A stretch of 64,000 bases of DNA, taken from NCBI GenBank assembly GCA_023388255.1, contig JAEWGO010000011.1:186001-250000 (forward strand), written 5' to 3'. The translations under genes were made by a program, and so were the position numbers. Below the pieces are notes generated by a model. That model saw only the letters and a program-made list of their open reading frames with translations, was not told the origin of the DNA and searched no databases. Of this stretch, positions 53,894 to 61,328 are shown piece by piece (position 1 is the first letter of the stretch; each line of letters opens with the position of its first letter). Source of the stretch: Pseudomonadota bacterium. GTDB taxonomy: Bacteria; Pseudomonadota; Gammaproteobacteria; Xanthomonadales; Rhodanobacteraceae.

Positions 53894-55132
53894 ATGAGTT
53901 TGAACCTTACTGCCATTCGCGAGAATCGCGCCGCCAAGGTAGCCGAAGCCCGCGCCTTGCTGAACACCGAATCCCTGAGCGCCGAACAAAAAACCAAGTT
54001 CGACGCATTGAAGGCCGAAATCACTGACCTAGAAGGGCAGGAGCAGCGCGCGCAGTTCCTGGCCGATGCCGAGCGCAACGCAGTCGGCGAGCGCGTGCAT
54101 GGCGACGGCGATACCAGCTTCGAGCGATTGGAACAGCGCGTGAGCCTCTTGCGCGCGATTCAGGCCGCTACGGAAGGCCGCGCACAGACGGGCGCCGAGG
54201 CCGAGTACAACGCCGAGCTGACTCGCCGCAACGGTCGCGCCGCGAAGGGCTTTTATCTGCCGATGTCGGCGCTGGAATCGCGCGTCAACACGACCACGAG
54301 CGCGGCGAAGCTGGTCGGCACCGATCACCGCGGCGACCAGTACATCGAGCCGTTGCGCAATGCACTGCTCGCACGTCGATTGGGCGTTCGTGTCCTGTCG
54401 GGCCTGCGCGGCAATGTGGACATCCCGAAGGCCGGCAACAGCACGGTTAGCGGATGGGTAGCGGAGAACGCGGCGTTGACCGCCAGCGACATGACATTCG
54501 GCAACGTCGGCCTGACGCCCAAGCACGTCGGCGCACTGAGCGAGATGAGCCGCCAGCTTATCCAGCAGTCCGATCCGAGCATCGAAGCCTTGTTGCGTGA
54601 CGACCTCGCATTCGGTATCGCCAAGGCGATCGACTCGGCGCTTATCAGCGGCGGAGGCTCGAATCAGCCGAAGGGCATCATGTCCACGCTCGTGACCGCG
54701 AACGGCACGCTGGCGACGCCGACATGGGCGCAGGCGTTGAAGATCGTCGAAGAGGTCGAGCATGCCAATGCGCTGAGTTCGTCGCACAACTGGCTCACCA
54801 CGTCGAGCGCAAAGGCGAAGCTGGCAAGCACGTTGAAGGTCAGTGCCGATGCCGGCGCGGGCTTCATCTACGAGAACGGCCAGGTCGCAGGCTTCCCCGT
54901 CTACACCACGAACCAGATGCCGTCCGACAGCGGTGGACACAGCGCGATCTTCGGCGACTGGTCGCAGGTGCTGCTTGGCATCTGGAGCGAGCTGGATATT
55001 CTGGTCAATCCCTTTGCCGAGACGGCCTATAGCAAGGGCAACGTACTGGTGCGCGCGATGGCGACCTGCGATATCGCGATCCGTCATCCCGAAGCCTTCG
55101 TGTGGGCCGACGACGTGCCGGGCATTGCCTGA
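53894..55132 (+). CDS. HK97-family major capsid protein
   Basis: A 412-residue gp5-like capsid subunit. Residues 1 to about 65 form a charged coiled coil (AEQKTKFDALKAEITDLEGQ), the scaffolding delta domain removed by the protease; the mature HK97 fold follows (RVLSGLRGNVDIPKAG; GGSNQPKGIMSTL; FAETAYSKGNVLVRAMATCDIAI). GGAG precedes the ATG. The stop overlaps the protease start by one base. A full-length capsid protein implies the element builds its own heads. Confidence 0.93.
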   Translation: MSLNLTAIRENRAAKVAEARALLNTESLSAEQKTKFDALKAEITDLEGQEQRAQFLADAERNAVGERVHGDGDTSFERLEQRVSLLRAIQAATEGRAQTGAEAEYNAELTRRNGRAAKGFYLPMSALESRVNTTTSAAKLVGTDHRGDQYIEPLRNALLARRLGVRVLSGLRGNVDIPKAGNSTVSGWVAENAALTASDMTFGNVGLTPKHVGALSEMSRQLIQQSDPSIEALLRDDLAFGIAKAIDSALISGGGSNQPKGIMSTLVTANGTLATPTWAQALKIVEEVEHANALSSSHNWLTTSSAKAKLASTLKVSADAGAGFIYENGQVAGFPVYTTNQMPSDSGGHSAIFGDWSQVLLGIWSELDILVNPFAETAYSKGNVLVRAMATCDIAIRHPEAFVWADDVPGIA

Positions 55133-55656
55133 TGGATCTTGAACGGCGATTCGCGAAAGCGAGCGTCGAGGGTAAAACCCTTGTGGGAATCGCGGCCCCG
55201 TACGGTCGCGAAACCCGCATCGGTGAGTTCCGGGAGCGCATTGCTCCCGGAGCTTTTACCAAGACGCTAACCGAATCCCGCGACGTGCTGGCGCTCGCGG
55301 ATCACGACTCTGCGAAGGTGTTGGGGCGACGCAGTACCGGAACGCTTGAGCTGACGGAGACCGCCGAAGGGCTGGAGTTCCGTTTGCAGCTTCCCGACAC
55401 CAGCGCGGGCCGAGATATCCGCGCACTCGCAGAGCGCGGCGATCTTGGTGGCATGTCGTTCGGCTTCAGGGCGATACACGATTCATGGGAAGGCGACCTG
55501 CGTACGTTGCATGAAGTCGAGCTGCACGAAATCAGCGTCGTGCAGTCGTGGCCAGCCTATACCGACACGAGCGTGTCCCTGCGTAGCAAGCCGAAAGCCC
55601 CGATCAAATTGTTCTGGCTCGATCCTGCTCGGGCTTGGCTGGAGACATGCCGATGA
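55132..55656 (+). CDS. HK97-family prohead protease
   Basis: A 174-residue serine protease (peptidase U35/S78 type). Catalytic His58 (LADHDS), Ser109 (GGMSFGF) and Glu133 (LHEISVV) are all present, in the order of HK97 gp4. It cleaves the delta domain of the capsid protein during head maturation. TGATG overlap with the capsid gene; ATGA overlap with the portal gene. Confidence 0.93.
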   Translation: MDLERRFAKASVEGKTLVGIAAPYGRETRIGEFRERIAPGAFTKTLTESRDVLALADHDSAKVLGRRSTGTLELTETAEGLEFRLQLPDTSAGRDIRALAERGDLGGMSFGFRAIHDSWEGDLRTLHEVELHEISVVQSWPAYTDTSVSLRSKPKAPIKLFWLDPARAWLETCR

Positions 55657-56816
55657 AACTACCTTGGAAGAAGGAGCAACGTGTCGCACCCGATCCGTCG
55701 TGGTCGGCGTTGGTGAACCCCGGACTGGTATCGACGTCCGGCGCCTTCGTGGACACGCGCACGGCGGAGTCGATCAGTGCGGTATTCGCTGCCGTGAACC
55801 TGATCGCGGGCACGGTGGCGTCGTTGCCGCTGCACTTGTATCGCCGACTGCCTAACGGCGACCGCGAGCGCGTGACCGATCACCCGCTGTCCAACGTGTT
55901 GAGCGCGCGACCGAACGACAACCAGACGGCATTCGAGTGGCGCGAGATGGAGACAGCGCATTGCGTGCTGTCCGGTAACGCCTATTCGGAAATCGTGTGG
56001 GACGGCGCCGGCAACGTGTCCGCACTCAAGCCGCTGCACCCACGCAACGTGACCATCGTTCGACTGCCGAACGACCGGCATCGCTACGACGTGACAGACG
56101 CCAATGGCCGAGTTCGCTCACTGGTCATGGAGGAAGTCTTACATCTGCGCGATCGATCGGATGACGGGCTAGTCGGCAAATCCCGCATCACCGTAGCCCG
56201 CGAAATGCTTGGCGGTGTGCTGGCTGCGCAGGAGCATGGCAATCGCACGTTCGCCAATGGCGCGCGCCTGTCCGGCGTACTCCAGACCCCGCACCAAATG
56301 ACGGACGAATCAATCAAGCGACTGGCCGAGAGTTGGCAAGCACAATTCAGCGGTGCAGCTAACGCAGGGCGCACGGCGATCCTTGAAAACGGATTGCAGT
56401 ATGCGCAGCTTTCGATGAGCAACGAAGATGCTCAATGGTTGCAGTCGCGGCAGTTCAGCGTTGAGGAAATCAGCCGCATCTTCAACATCCCGCCTGTGCT
56501 ACTCGGCGACCTGCGACACGCAAACTTCTCGAACTCGGTCGAGATGATGCGGCACTTCGTGACTGTGACCCTGCGGCCTTGGCTCACTCGCATTGAACAG
56601 TCATTGGAGCGCGCGCTACTCGGTCCGATTGCACGGCAGCGCTACTTCATCGAGTTCAACGCGGAAGGGCTGCTGCGCGGCGACAGCACGAACCGGGCAT
56701 CGTTTTACCAGTCCGGCATCAGTGCAGGGTGGATGCTTCCGAGCGAAGCCCGTCGACTGGAAAACCTGCCGGCGATCGAGGGCATCGATGGACAAGCACG
56801 AACGCAACCAGCGTGA
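55653..56816 (+). CDS. HK97-family portal protein
   Basis: A 387-residue portal subunit; a dodecamer forms the DNA entry vertex. Family blocks: SISAVFAAVNLIAGTVASLPLHLY-type N-terminal helix, HPLSNVLSARPNDNQTAFEW, EVLHLRDRS and SVEEISRIFNIPPVLLGDL. I chose the ATG at 55653: GGAG lies eight bases upstream and it overlaps the protease stop by ATGA. A TTG at 55635 and ATG at 55647 are alternatives. Confidence 0.92.
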   Translation: MKLPWKKEQRVAPDPSWSALVNPGLVSTSGAFVDTRTAESISAVFAAVNLIAGTVASLPLHLYRRLPNGDRERVTDHPLSNVLSARPNDNQTAFEWREMETAHCVLSGNAYSEIVWDGAGNVSALKPLHPRNVTIVRLPNDRHRYDVTDANGRVRSLVMEEVLHLRDRSDDGLVGKSRITVAREMLGGVLAAQEHGNRTFANGARLSGVLQTPHQMTDESIKRLAESWQAQFSGAANAGRTAILENGLQYAQLSMSNEDAQWLQSRQFSVEEISRIFNIPPVLLGDLRHANFSNSVEMMRHFVTVTLRPWLTRIEQSLERALLGPIARQRYFIEFNAEGLLRGDSTNRASFYQSGISAGWMLPSEARRLENLPAIEGIDGQARTQPA

Positions 56817-57096
56817 CCGTGCCCGGCAACGTGCCCGCTACCTTCCGACTAACAGCGCAAGGTGGCGGGCCATCCGAGCCGCGCAGCTGGAGCGATTCCC
56901 ACTGTGCGCACATTGCGGCGAGCCTGCGAACGAAGTCGATCACATCGCAGGCGACACAAGCCGCAACGCCATCGGCACCGAGTTGCAGAGCCTGTGCAAG
57001 CCCTGTCACAGCCGCAAGACCAACGGCCACGGCATCGTCGGCTGCGACGTGAACGGGTGGCCCCTCGATCCCGCGCACCACTGGCAACGACGCTGA
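56788..57096 (+). CDS. HNH endonuclease of the packaging module
   Basis: A 102-residue HNH nuclease: CAHCGEPANEVDHIAGD, then LQSLCKPCHSRKT, giving the metal-site DH and the zinc-binding CxxC pairs. Its reading frame is open upstream, but the ATG at 56788 marks the family start and overlaps the portal gene by 29 bp. HNH proteins beside terminase genes work with TerL in cos-site cleavage, so this element probably packages by cos ends. Confidence 0.88.
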   Translation: MDKHERNQRDRARQRARYLPTNSARWRAIRAAQLERFPLCAHCGEPANEVDHIAGDTSRNAIGTELQSLCKPCHSRKTNGHGIVGCDVNGWPLDPAHHWQRR

Positions 57097-57166
57097 AAAT
57101 CGCTGGAGTGTTTGAGCTAGCGATCCGGCGCCCAATCTTTCCTTCATCGCTAAGTGCGAGAACCAA

Positions 57167-57577
57167 ATGAGACAACACCGATCTGACGGCGCGACCGCCG
57201 CTGTGCAGGCTGCGCAGAACGCCGCACAAGCGCCGCTGAACCCGCCTGCGCACGTACCCTTGCCCGATGCTGCGCGACCCTTCTGGCTTGCGCTGGTGCG
57301 TAACAGGGCACGTCACAAGTGGAACGATGCCGATCTTGGCAACGCCGCAATTCTGGCGATCACGCAGGCGCAGGTTCACGGCCTGATTGACGACGTGGAC
57401 AATGCCGCACTGGTGGACAAACTGACCCGGCGCATTGTGTCACTGTCCCGGCTGCTGCACGTTCACCCCGAGGCCACGCAGGGGCGCGCGCAGGATCAAG
57501 GCAACAAGCTCGAACTGGAACGCGACGCCGAGGCCGAACACGACCCGCTGATACCGACGTTACGGGTTGTGAAGTGA
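57167..57577 (+). CDS. Terminase small subunit, P27-like
   Basis: A 136-residue protein, helical, with PLPDAARPFWLALVRNRARHKWNDADL and SLSRLLHVHPEATQGRA resembling P27-family small terminase subunits. It selects the packaging site and activates the large subunit. Its stop overlaps the GTG of TerL. In satellites that package their own DNA the TerS specificity sets which genome enters the head. Confidence 0.78.
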   Translation: MRQHRSDGATAAVQAAQNAAQAPLNPPAHVPLPDAARPFWLALVRNRARHKWNDADLGNAAILAITQAQVHGLIDDVDNAALVDKLTRRIVSLSRLLHVHPEATQGRAQDQGNKLELERDAEAEHDPLIPTLRVVK

Positions 57578-59079
57578 CCCGCGGCGATCGCGTAATTCAG
57601 TTCATCGAAACGTATTGCCTGACCCCGGAAGGCGCAGGCGTCGGCCAGCCGATGGTGCTGGCCGAGTTCCAGAAACAGTTCATCCGCGACATCTACGACA
57701 ACCCGGCAGGCACGCGGCGCGCGTTCCTGTCCATTGCCCGCAAGAATGGCAAGTCGGGATTGATCGCGGGGCTGCTGCTGGCGCACCTGGTCGGCCCTGA
57801 GGCCGTGCAGAACGCGCAAATCGTTTCGGGCGCGATGAGTCGCGACCAAGCCGCATTGGTGCACAACCTCGCTAGCAAGATGGTGCAACTGTCGCCGAGG
57901 CTGTCGAAGGTGGTGCGGATCGTGCCATCGGGCAAACGCCTGATCGGGCTGCCGCTGAACACCGAGTATCGAGCGCTCGCCGCCGACGGCAAGACCGCGC
58001 ACGGCCTGAGTCCGGTACTCGCGATCCTTGACGAAATAGGGCAGGTACGTGGTCCACAGTCCGACTTCATCGATGCCATCACGACCAGCCAAGGTGCGCA
58101 CGCCGATCCGCTGCTGATCGCTATCAGCACGCAAGCGGCGAGTGATGCCGACCTGTTTTCCGTGTGGCTGGACGATGCAACGGTAAGCGCTGACCCGCGC
58201 ATCGTCTGCCACCTATTTGCCGCGCCGGAAGGCTGCGAACTGCTGGACGAATCGGCATGGCGCACCGCTAACCCGGCGCTCGGCATCTTCCGTTCGCTGG
58301 ACGACCTGCGCGAGCAGATGACGCAGGCGCAACGCATGCCGTCGATGGAGAACAGCGCGCGCAACCTGCTACTGAATCAGCGCGTGAGCACCGACGCGCC
58401 GTTCGTGTCGCCGGACGTATGGAAGTCGTGTGCGGTGGAACCATTGCCGTTCGACGGACCTGTGTACGGCGGTTTGGACCTGTCCGCACGAAACGACCTG
58501 ACCGCGCTGGTGCTGATCGGCAAGCGTAATGGCATCTGGCAGGTGCAACCGACCTTCTGGACGCCGCAGAAGGGCTTAGCGGAGCGCGCACGCCGCGACC
58601 GCGCCCCTTACGACGTTTGGCACCGCCAAGGCGTCCTGCGCACGACACCGGGCGCCAGCGTCGATTACGAACACGTAGCCCGCGAGATCGCCGAGATCGT
58701 CGAAGGACTCGATCTGCACGCCATCGCGTTCGACCGCTGGCGCATGGATATCTTCGCGCGGGAACTGGATCGGCTCGGCGTCACCTTGCCGCTAGTGCCG
58801 TTCGGGCAGGGCTTCAAGGACATGGCGCCTGCACTGGACGCGCTGGAAGTCGAACTGTTGAACGCACGCATCGCACACGGCGCGCATCCCGTGCTGACCA
58901 TGTGCGCCGCCAATGCGACGACCCTGCGCGATCCCGCTGGCGGTCGCAAGCTGGACAAGAGCCGCGACACCGGACGCATTGACGGCCTACAGGCGCTGGC
59001 GATGGCAATGGGCGCCGCGCAGACCGCCGAGCCTCCCCCCATCGATCCCTACGCAACTCGCGGGCTGCTGTTTGTTTGA
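57574..59079 (+). CDS. Terminase large subunit
   Basis: A 501-residue packaging motor of the HK97-like (Terminase_1) type. Walker A ARKNGKSG at 55-62, Walker B VLAILDEIG at 148-156; the C-terminal nuclease begins with GGLDLSARNDLT (Asp302, Asp308) and later acidic residues (AFDRWRMDIF; DTGRIDGLQAL). It cuts DNA and pumps it into the prohead. GTG start overlapping terS. Full length and intact. Confidence 0.93.
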   Translation: MTRGDRVIQFIETYCLTPEGAGVGQPMVLAEFQKQFIRDIYDNPAGTRRAFLSIARKNGKSGLIAGLLLAHLVGPEAVQNAQIVSGAMSRDQAALVHNLASKMVQLSPRLSKVVRIVPSGKRLIGLPLNTEYRALAADGKTAHGLSPVLAILDEIGQVRGPQSDFIDAITTSQGAHADPLLIAISTQAASDADLFSVWLDDATVSADPRIVCHLFAAPEGCELLDESAWRTANPALGIFRSLDDLREQMTQAQRMPSMENSARNLLLNQRVSTDAPFVSPDVWKSCAVEPLPFDGPVYGGLDLSARNDLTALVLIGKRNGIWQVQPTFWTPQKGLAERARRDRAPYDVWHRQGVLRTTPGASVDYEHVAREIAEIVEGLDLHAIAFDRWRMDIFARELDRLGVTLPLVPFGQGFKDMAPALDALEVELLNARIAHGAHPVLTMCAANATTLRDPAGGRKLDKSRDTGRIDGLQALAMAMGAAQTAEPPPIDPYATRGLLFV

Positions 59080-59227
59080 GGAGCAACCGGAGTCGGCTAT
59101 TCGGGCATCCCTATCGGGTGCGTGCGCCTGACTTCCGGGTGCAGGTAAAGATTGCCGCCGAAGCGATGGGCGACCAATGGGCAGCGTCGGATAAAGCTGT
59201 AAGAAATCACGGACACGAGGCGAACGA

Positions 59228-59551
59228 ATGACCTTCACCGCGCAACAACTACAACATCGCGTCACGCTGCAACGGCAACAGACGATCACGAACGAATGGG
59301 GCGAGACGGAAACCGTGTGGATGACCTACGCCGAACCGTTCGCGCGTGTCGATCCGCTGATCGGCCGGGAATACTTCGCCGCTGCGCAGGTCAACGCAGA
59401 GCAGTCCGTGAAGTTCACGCTGAGATACCGCAACGACATCCAACCGTCCGACCGGCTGACCTACAACGGCGCCGAGTTCGATGTTCAATCTGCGATCGAC
59501 GTAGGCGGACGCCATCGCGAAACCCTCATCTACGCAAAGGCAAGCACATGA
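59228..59551 (+). CDS. Phage head-closure/head-tail adaptor protein
   Basis: A 107-residue small beta-barrel of the Phage_H_T_join group (HK97 gp7/SPP1 gp16-like): LQHRVTLQRQQ, NEWGETETVWMTYAEPFARV, GREYFAAAQVNAEQSVKFTLRY-type order. It seals the filled head and gives the surface to which a tail attaches. In a tail-less satellite it is the natural contact with helper-phage tails. A 148-bp gap without a gene precedes it. Confidence 0.85.
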   Translation: MTFTAQQLQHRVTLQRQQTITNEWGETETVWMTYAEPFARVDPLIGREYFAAAQVNAEQSVKFTLRYRNDIQPSDRLTYNGAEFDVQSAIDVGGRHRETLIYAKAST

Positions 59552-59703
59552 CCGAAGCAAGCGACAAGATGTTCCAGACGATCTGCGGAATGGTCTATTG
59601 CAGCGATGGCAGCCTGACCAAAGCCGAATGGCAACGCATCTTCAAAGATGCGTTGTCCAACGCATTCGGCAGTGACGACGAGAGCGGCGAGGCTACCGAC
59701 TAG
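59548..59703 (+). CDS. Small acidic satellite protein, 51 residues
   Basis: The start ATG overlaps the head-closure stop by ATGA. The sequence is acidic (ending SDDESGEATD) with CGMVYCSDGSLTKAEW in the middle. Not recognised. Coupling suggests a role in assembly or regulation, but this is only positional. Confidence 0.55.
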   Translation: MTEASDKMFQTICGMVYCSDGSLTKAEWQRIFKDALSNAFGSDDESGEATD

Positions 59704-59885
59704 CGCGGAGCTAGACGGATCGGGCCGCGTGTCTTACCCCCGACCGTCGCGACTAGCCGGCAGTGTCGCCAACAACGCCGGCAGCGGGGGCGTCTTATTC
59801 CATCTTCGTGACCCCGCGCAATCGGCCCCTGTCCGACTTCCACCCCGAAAGGGCGGGCAGGGGCTATCTCCCCCTGATCCTGCGA
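59704..59885. other. Non-coding end of the head operon with a long hairpin
   Basis: No convincing gene here. GCCCCTGTCCG (59825-59835) and CGGGCAGGGGC (59854-59864) form an 11-bp stem with one G-T pair. It may end the plus-strand head transcript; no T-run follows. A 63-codon frame (59763-59954) looks accidental. Confidence 0.45.
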
Positions 59886-60086
59886 CTATTCACCGTCTAC
59901 GAATATATACATCCTGCCATTTTGGAAGTCGTGATGACCAAGGTAGGTCACTGATTCCTGACTGCAAAATGTGTCGATAGCAGTTTTCAGATCATCACTA
60001 ATCTTGGCGAGGTTGTGCGCATAGACTGAAAATACTGGAGTCTGCACGCCGTCTATGAAGTGCCAAACCCGATAGATGTCGGACAT
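59886..60086 (-). CDS. Small unknown gene at the right end of the satellite
   Basis: A 66-residue protein, MSDIYRVWHFIDG at the start and GRMYIFVDGE at the end. GGGGAG lies 7-8 bases before the ATG. The composition is visibly more AT-rich and aromatic than its neighbours, and it is the only gene of the element on the minus strand, next to attR. That position in satellites commonly holds cargo such as anti-phage or interference genes. No family is recognised; function is open. Confidence 0.6.
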   Translation of the reverse strand: MSDIYRVWHFIDGVQTPVFSVYAHNLAKISDDLKTAIDTFCSQESVTYLGHHDFQNGRMYIFVDGE

Positions 60087-60230
60087 CTCTTTTCTCCCCA
60101 GGGCGACATGCCCAGCCAGACGATACGCCGTCCGATTGGCACGCGCTCGCTGCGCTGCATCGGTAGATTCGCGCGCACATAGTGAAAGCATGCGTTGGGA
60201 ATGTAATTGGGTCTCGCGACGCTAAGATAA

Positions 60231-60256
60231 CAAAAAAGCCGCTAAATCAGCGGCTT
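60231..60256 (-). terminator. Element-encoded terminator downstream of tRNA-Ser
   Basis: AAGCCGCT (60236-60243), loop AAATC, AGCGGCTT (60249-60256), with six A residues on the left, i.e. a U6 run on the minus strand. It lies 11 bp beyond the tRNA CCA end and is part of the integrated element, replacing the chromosomal terminator now at 49857-49884. Confidence 0.85.
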
Positions 60257-60266
60257 AAGTGTTGTA

Positions 60267-60281
60267 CTGGCGGAGAGAGTG
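60267..60281. repeat. attR: right 15-bp copy in the intact tRNA-Ser gene
   Basis: Same 15 bases as 49889-49903. It covers the CCA end and 3' acceptor strand of the intact tRNA, so insertion restores a complete tRNA gene. Confidence 0.9.
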
Positions 60282-60357
60282 GGATTCGAACCCACGGTGG
60301 TATCGCTACCACGCCGGTTTTCAAGACCGGTGCCTTAAACCGCTCGGCCATCTCTCC
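60268..60357 (-). tRNA. tRNA-Ser (anticodon TGA), integration target
   Basis: On the minus strand the 90 bases begin GGAGAGATGGCCGAGCGG and end with encoded CCA after the discriminator G. The anticodon arm is CCGGT-CTTGAAA-ACCGG (anticodon TGA), with a long variable arm (CGTGGTAGCGATACCACC) and a T-arm GTGGGTTCGAATCCCAC, as in class II serine tRNAs. The 7-bp acceptor stem is perfect. Confidence 0.97.
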
Positions 60358-60440
60358 GATGTTCGGTGGTGTCGCTGTTTCGCGGTGGTCGGCGCGCCGG
60401 CTTTACGCCGGACCAGCGGCCATGCCGCTGTCCGCTCTGC

Positions 60441-60492
60441 GTCCTGATTCCGCAGTCAAGACGACTGCCTTGAACCACTCGGCCAACTCTTC
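60441..60492 (-). pseudogene. 5'-half tRNA-Ser-like remnant
   Basis: The minus strand reads GAAGAGTTGGCCGAGTGG, then TTCAAGGCAGTCGTCTTGA, which follows the 5' half of the neighbouring tRNA-Ser(TGA) through the D-arm to the anticodon. The anticodon stem then closes irregularly (GCAGTC-GTCTT-GACTGC) and no T-arm or acceptor 3' strand follows. It is probably a decayed duplicate. The rest of the 60358-60634 interval holds only GC-rich palindromes. Confidence 0.55.
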
Positions 60493-60634
60493 GTATTTCA
60501 TTGCCCTGTGCCCGCATGGCGAGCGAGCGGGTCGACTCGACGGCGGGGTGCAACTTTACTACAAGGCGACACCCGCCGCGGACTGCGGTATCGTCGGATG
60601 CGCGTTGTCTGGGGAACAATTCGAGGGGGCGGTC

Positions 60635-61291
60635 ATGATTCGAGTGGTTCTGGTCGACGATCACGAACTGGTGCGCACAGGCTTCCGCATGATCCTTGCG
60701 CAGCAGCCCGGCATCGAAATCGTCGGCGAAGCATCCGATGGAGAACAGGGGCTCGCGCTGATCCGGCGCGAGCAGCCGGATGTCGCGCTGGTCGACGTGC
60801 ACATGCCGCAGCTCAGCGGCATCGAACTCACCGACCGTGTGCGCAAGCACAAGCTGGCGACGCGCATCGTGATTCTCACGGTAGTCAACGAAGCGCCGTT
60901 CCCGCGCCGCCTGATCGAGGCAGGAGCCAGCGGATACCTGACCAAGGGTTGTGCGGCCGAGGAATTGGTGCGCGCCGTGCGCCAGGTTGCCGACGGGCGC
61001 CGATACCTCGCGCCTGATGTGGCCGAACTGCTCGCGCTCGGCGCACTTGATGGACGCGCCGATTCGCCGTTCGAAAGTCTTTCGGCACGCGAACTCGATG
61101 TCGCGATGATGCTCGCGCAGGGCAAGGACATGCAGCACATTGCCCAGCTGCTCAAGTTGAGCGCGAAAACGGTCGCGACCTACAAGTATCGCTTGTTCGA
61201 CAAGCTTGGCGTCGACAATCCGGTTGCGCTCGCGCATCTCGCGCACCTGCACGGGCTGCTCGACGACCGCGCACGCGCGTTGGCCGTTTGA
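60635..61291 (+). CDS. GacA/UvrY-like response regulator
   Basis: A 218-residue NarL-family regulator. The receiver domain has Asp8/Asp9, phospho-acceptor Asp54 (ALVDVHMP) and Lys104 (GYLTKGC); the LuxR-type HTH is at about 148-205 (LSARELDVAMMLAQGKDMQHIAQLL, split over two helices). GacA/UvrY, paired with GacS/BarA, drives small RNAs that titrate CsrA/RsmA. The frame is open upstream through the tRNA, but the ATG at 60635 follows GAGGGGG and gives the family start MIRVVLVDDHELVR. Confidence 0.88.
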   Translation: MIRVVLVDDHELVRTGFRMILAQQPGIEIVGEASDGEQGLALIRREQPDVALVDVHMPQLSGIELTDRVRKHKLATRIVILTVVNEAPFPRRLIEAGASGYLTKGCAAEELVRAVRQVADGRRYLAPDVAELLALGALDGRADSPFESLSARELDVAMMLAQGKDMQHIAQLLKLSAKTVATYKYRLFDKLGVDNPVALAHLAHLHGLLDDRARALAV

Positions 61292-61318
61292 AGCTGCGCG
61301 CGATTCGCGCGCAGCTTC
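61290..61318. terminator. Perfect 13-bp hairpin between gacA-like gene and rne
   Basis: GAAGCTGCGCGCG-ATT-CGCGCGCAGCTTC begins in the stop codon of the regulator gene and ends 10 bp before the rne stop. It can serve both convergent transcripts; TCTTTCCTT follows on the plus strand. Confidence 0.8.
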
Positions 61319-61328
61319 AGGTCTTTCC

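Larger units (their letters stand above)
49889..60281. mobile_element. Integrated phage satellite resembling a capsid-forming PICI
   Basis: The 10.4-kb segment is bounded by a perfect 15-bp direct repeat and occupies the 3' end of tRNA-Ser(TGA). Content in order: P4-type integrase, unknown gene, AlpA-like HTH gene, unknown gene, then gp6-like connector, major capsid, protease, portal, HNH, TerS, TerL, head closure, a 51-codon gene and an opposite-strand 66-codon gene. It lacks recognisable tail, lysis, replication and CI-like genes. All frames are open and mostly overlap by a few bases, so it does not look like a decayed prophage. Helper-phage dependence is inferred. Confidence 0.8.

Noticed and set aside
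59763..59954. 63-codon plus-strand frame after the head genes
   Set aside because: No ribosome-binding site, overlaps the opposite-strand 66-codon gene that has a good one, and covers the 59825-59864 hairpin.
49889..60281. Complete temperate prophage
   Set aside because: No tail, tape measure, baseplate, lysis, replication or repressor gene is present, and the segment is too short for a siphophage.
60441..60492. Functional second tRNA-Ser
   Set aside because: The anticodon loop is irregular and the variable arm, T-arm and 3' acceptor strand cannot be found.
60182..60634. N-terminal extension of the GacA-like regulator
   Set aside because: It would translate the tRNA-Ser gene and its remnant; the family start with a ribosome-binding site is at 60635.
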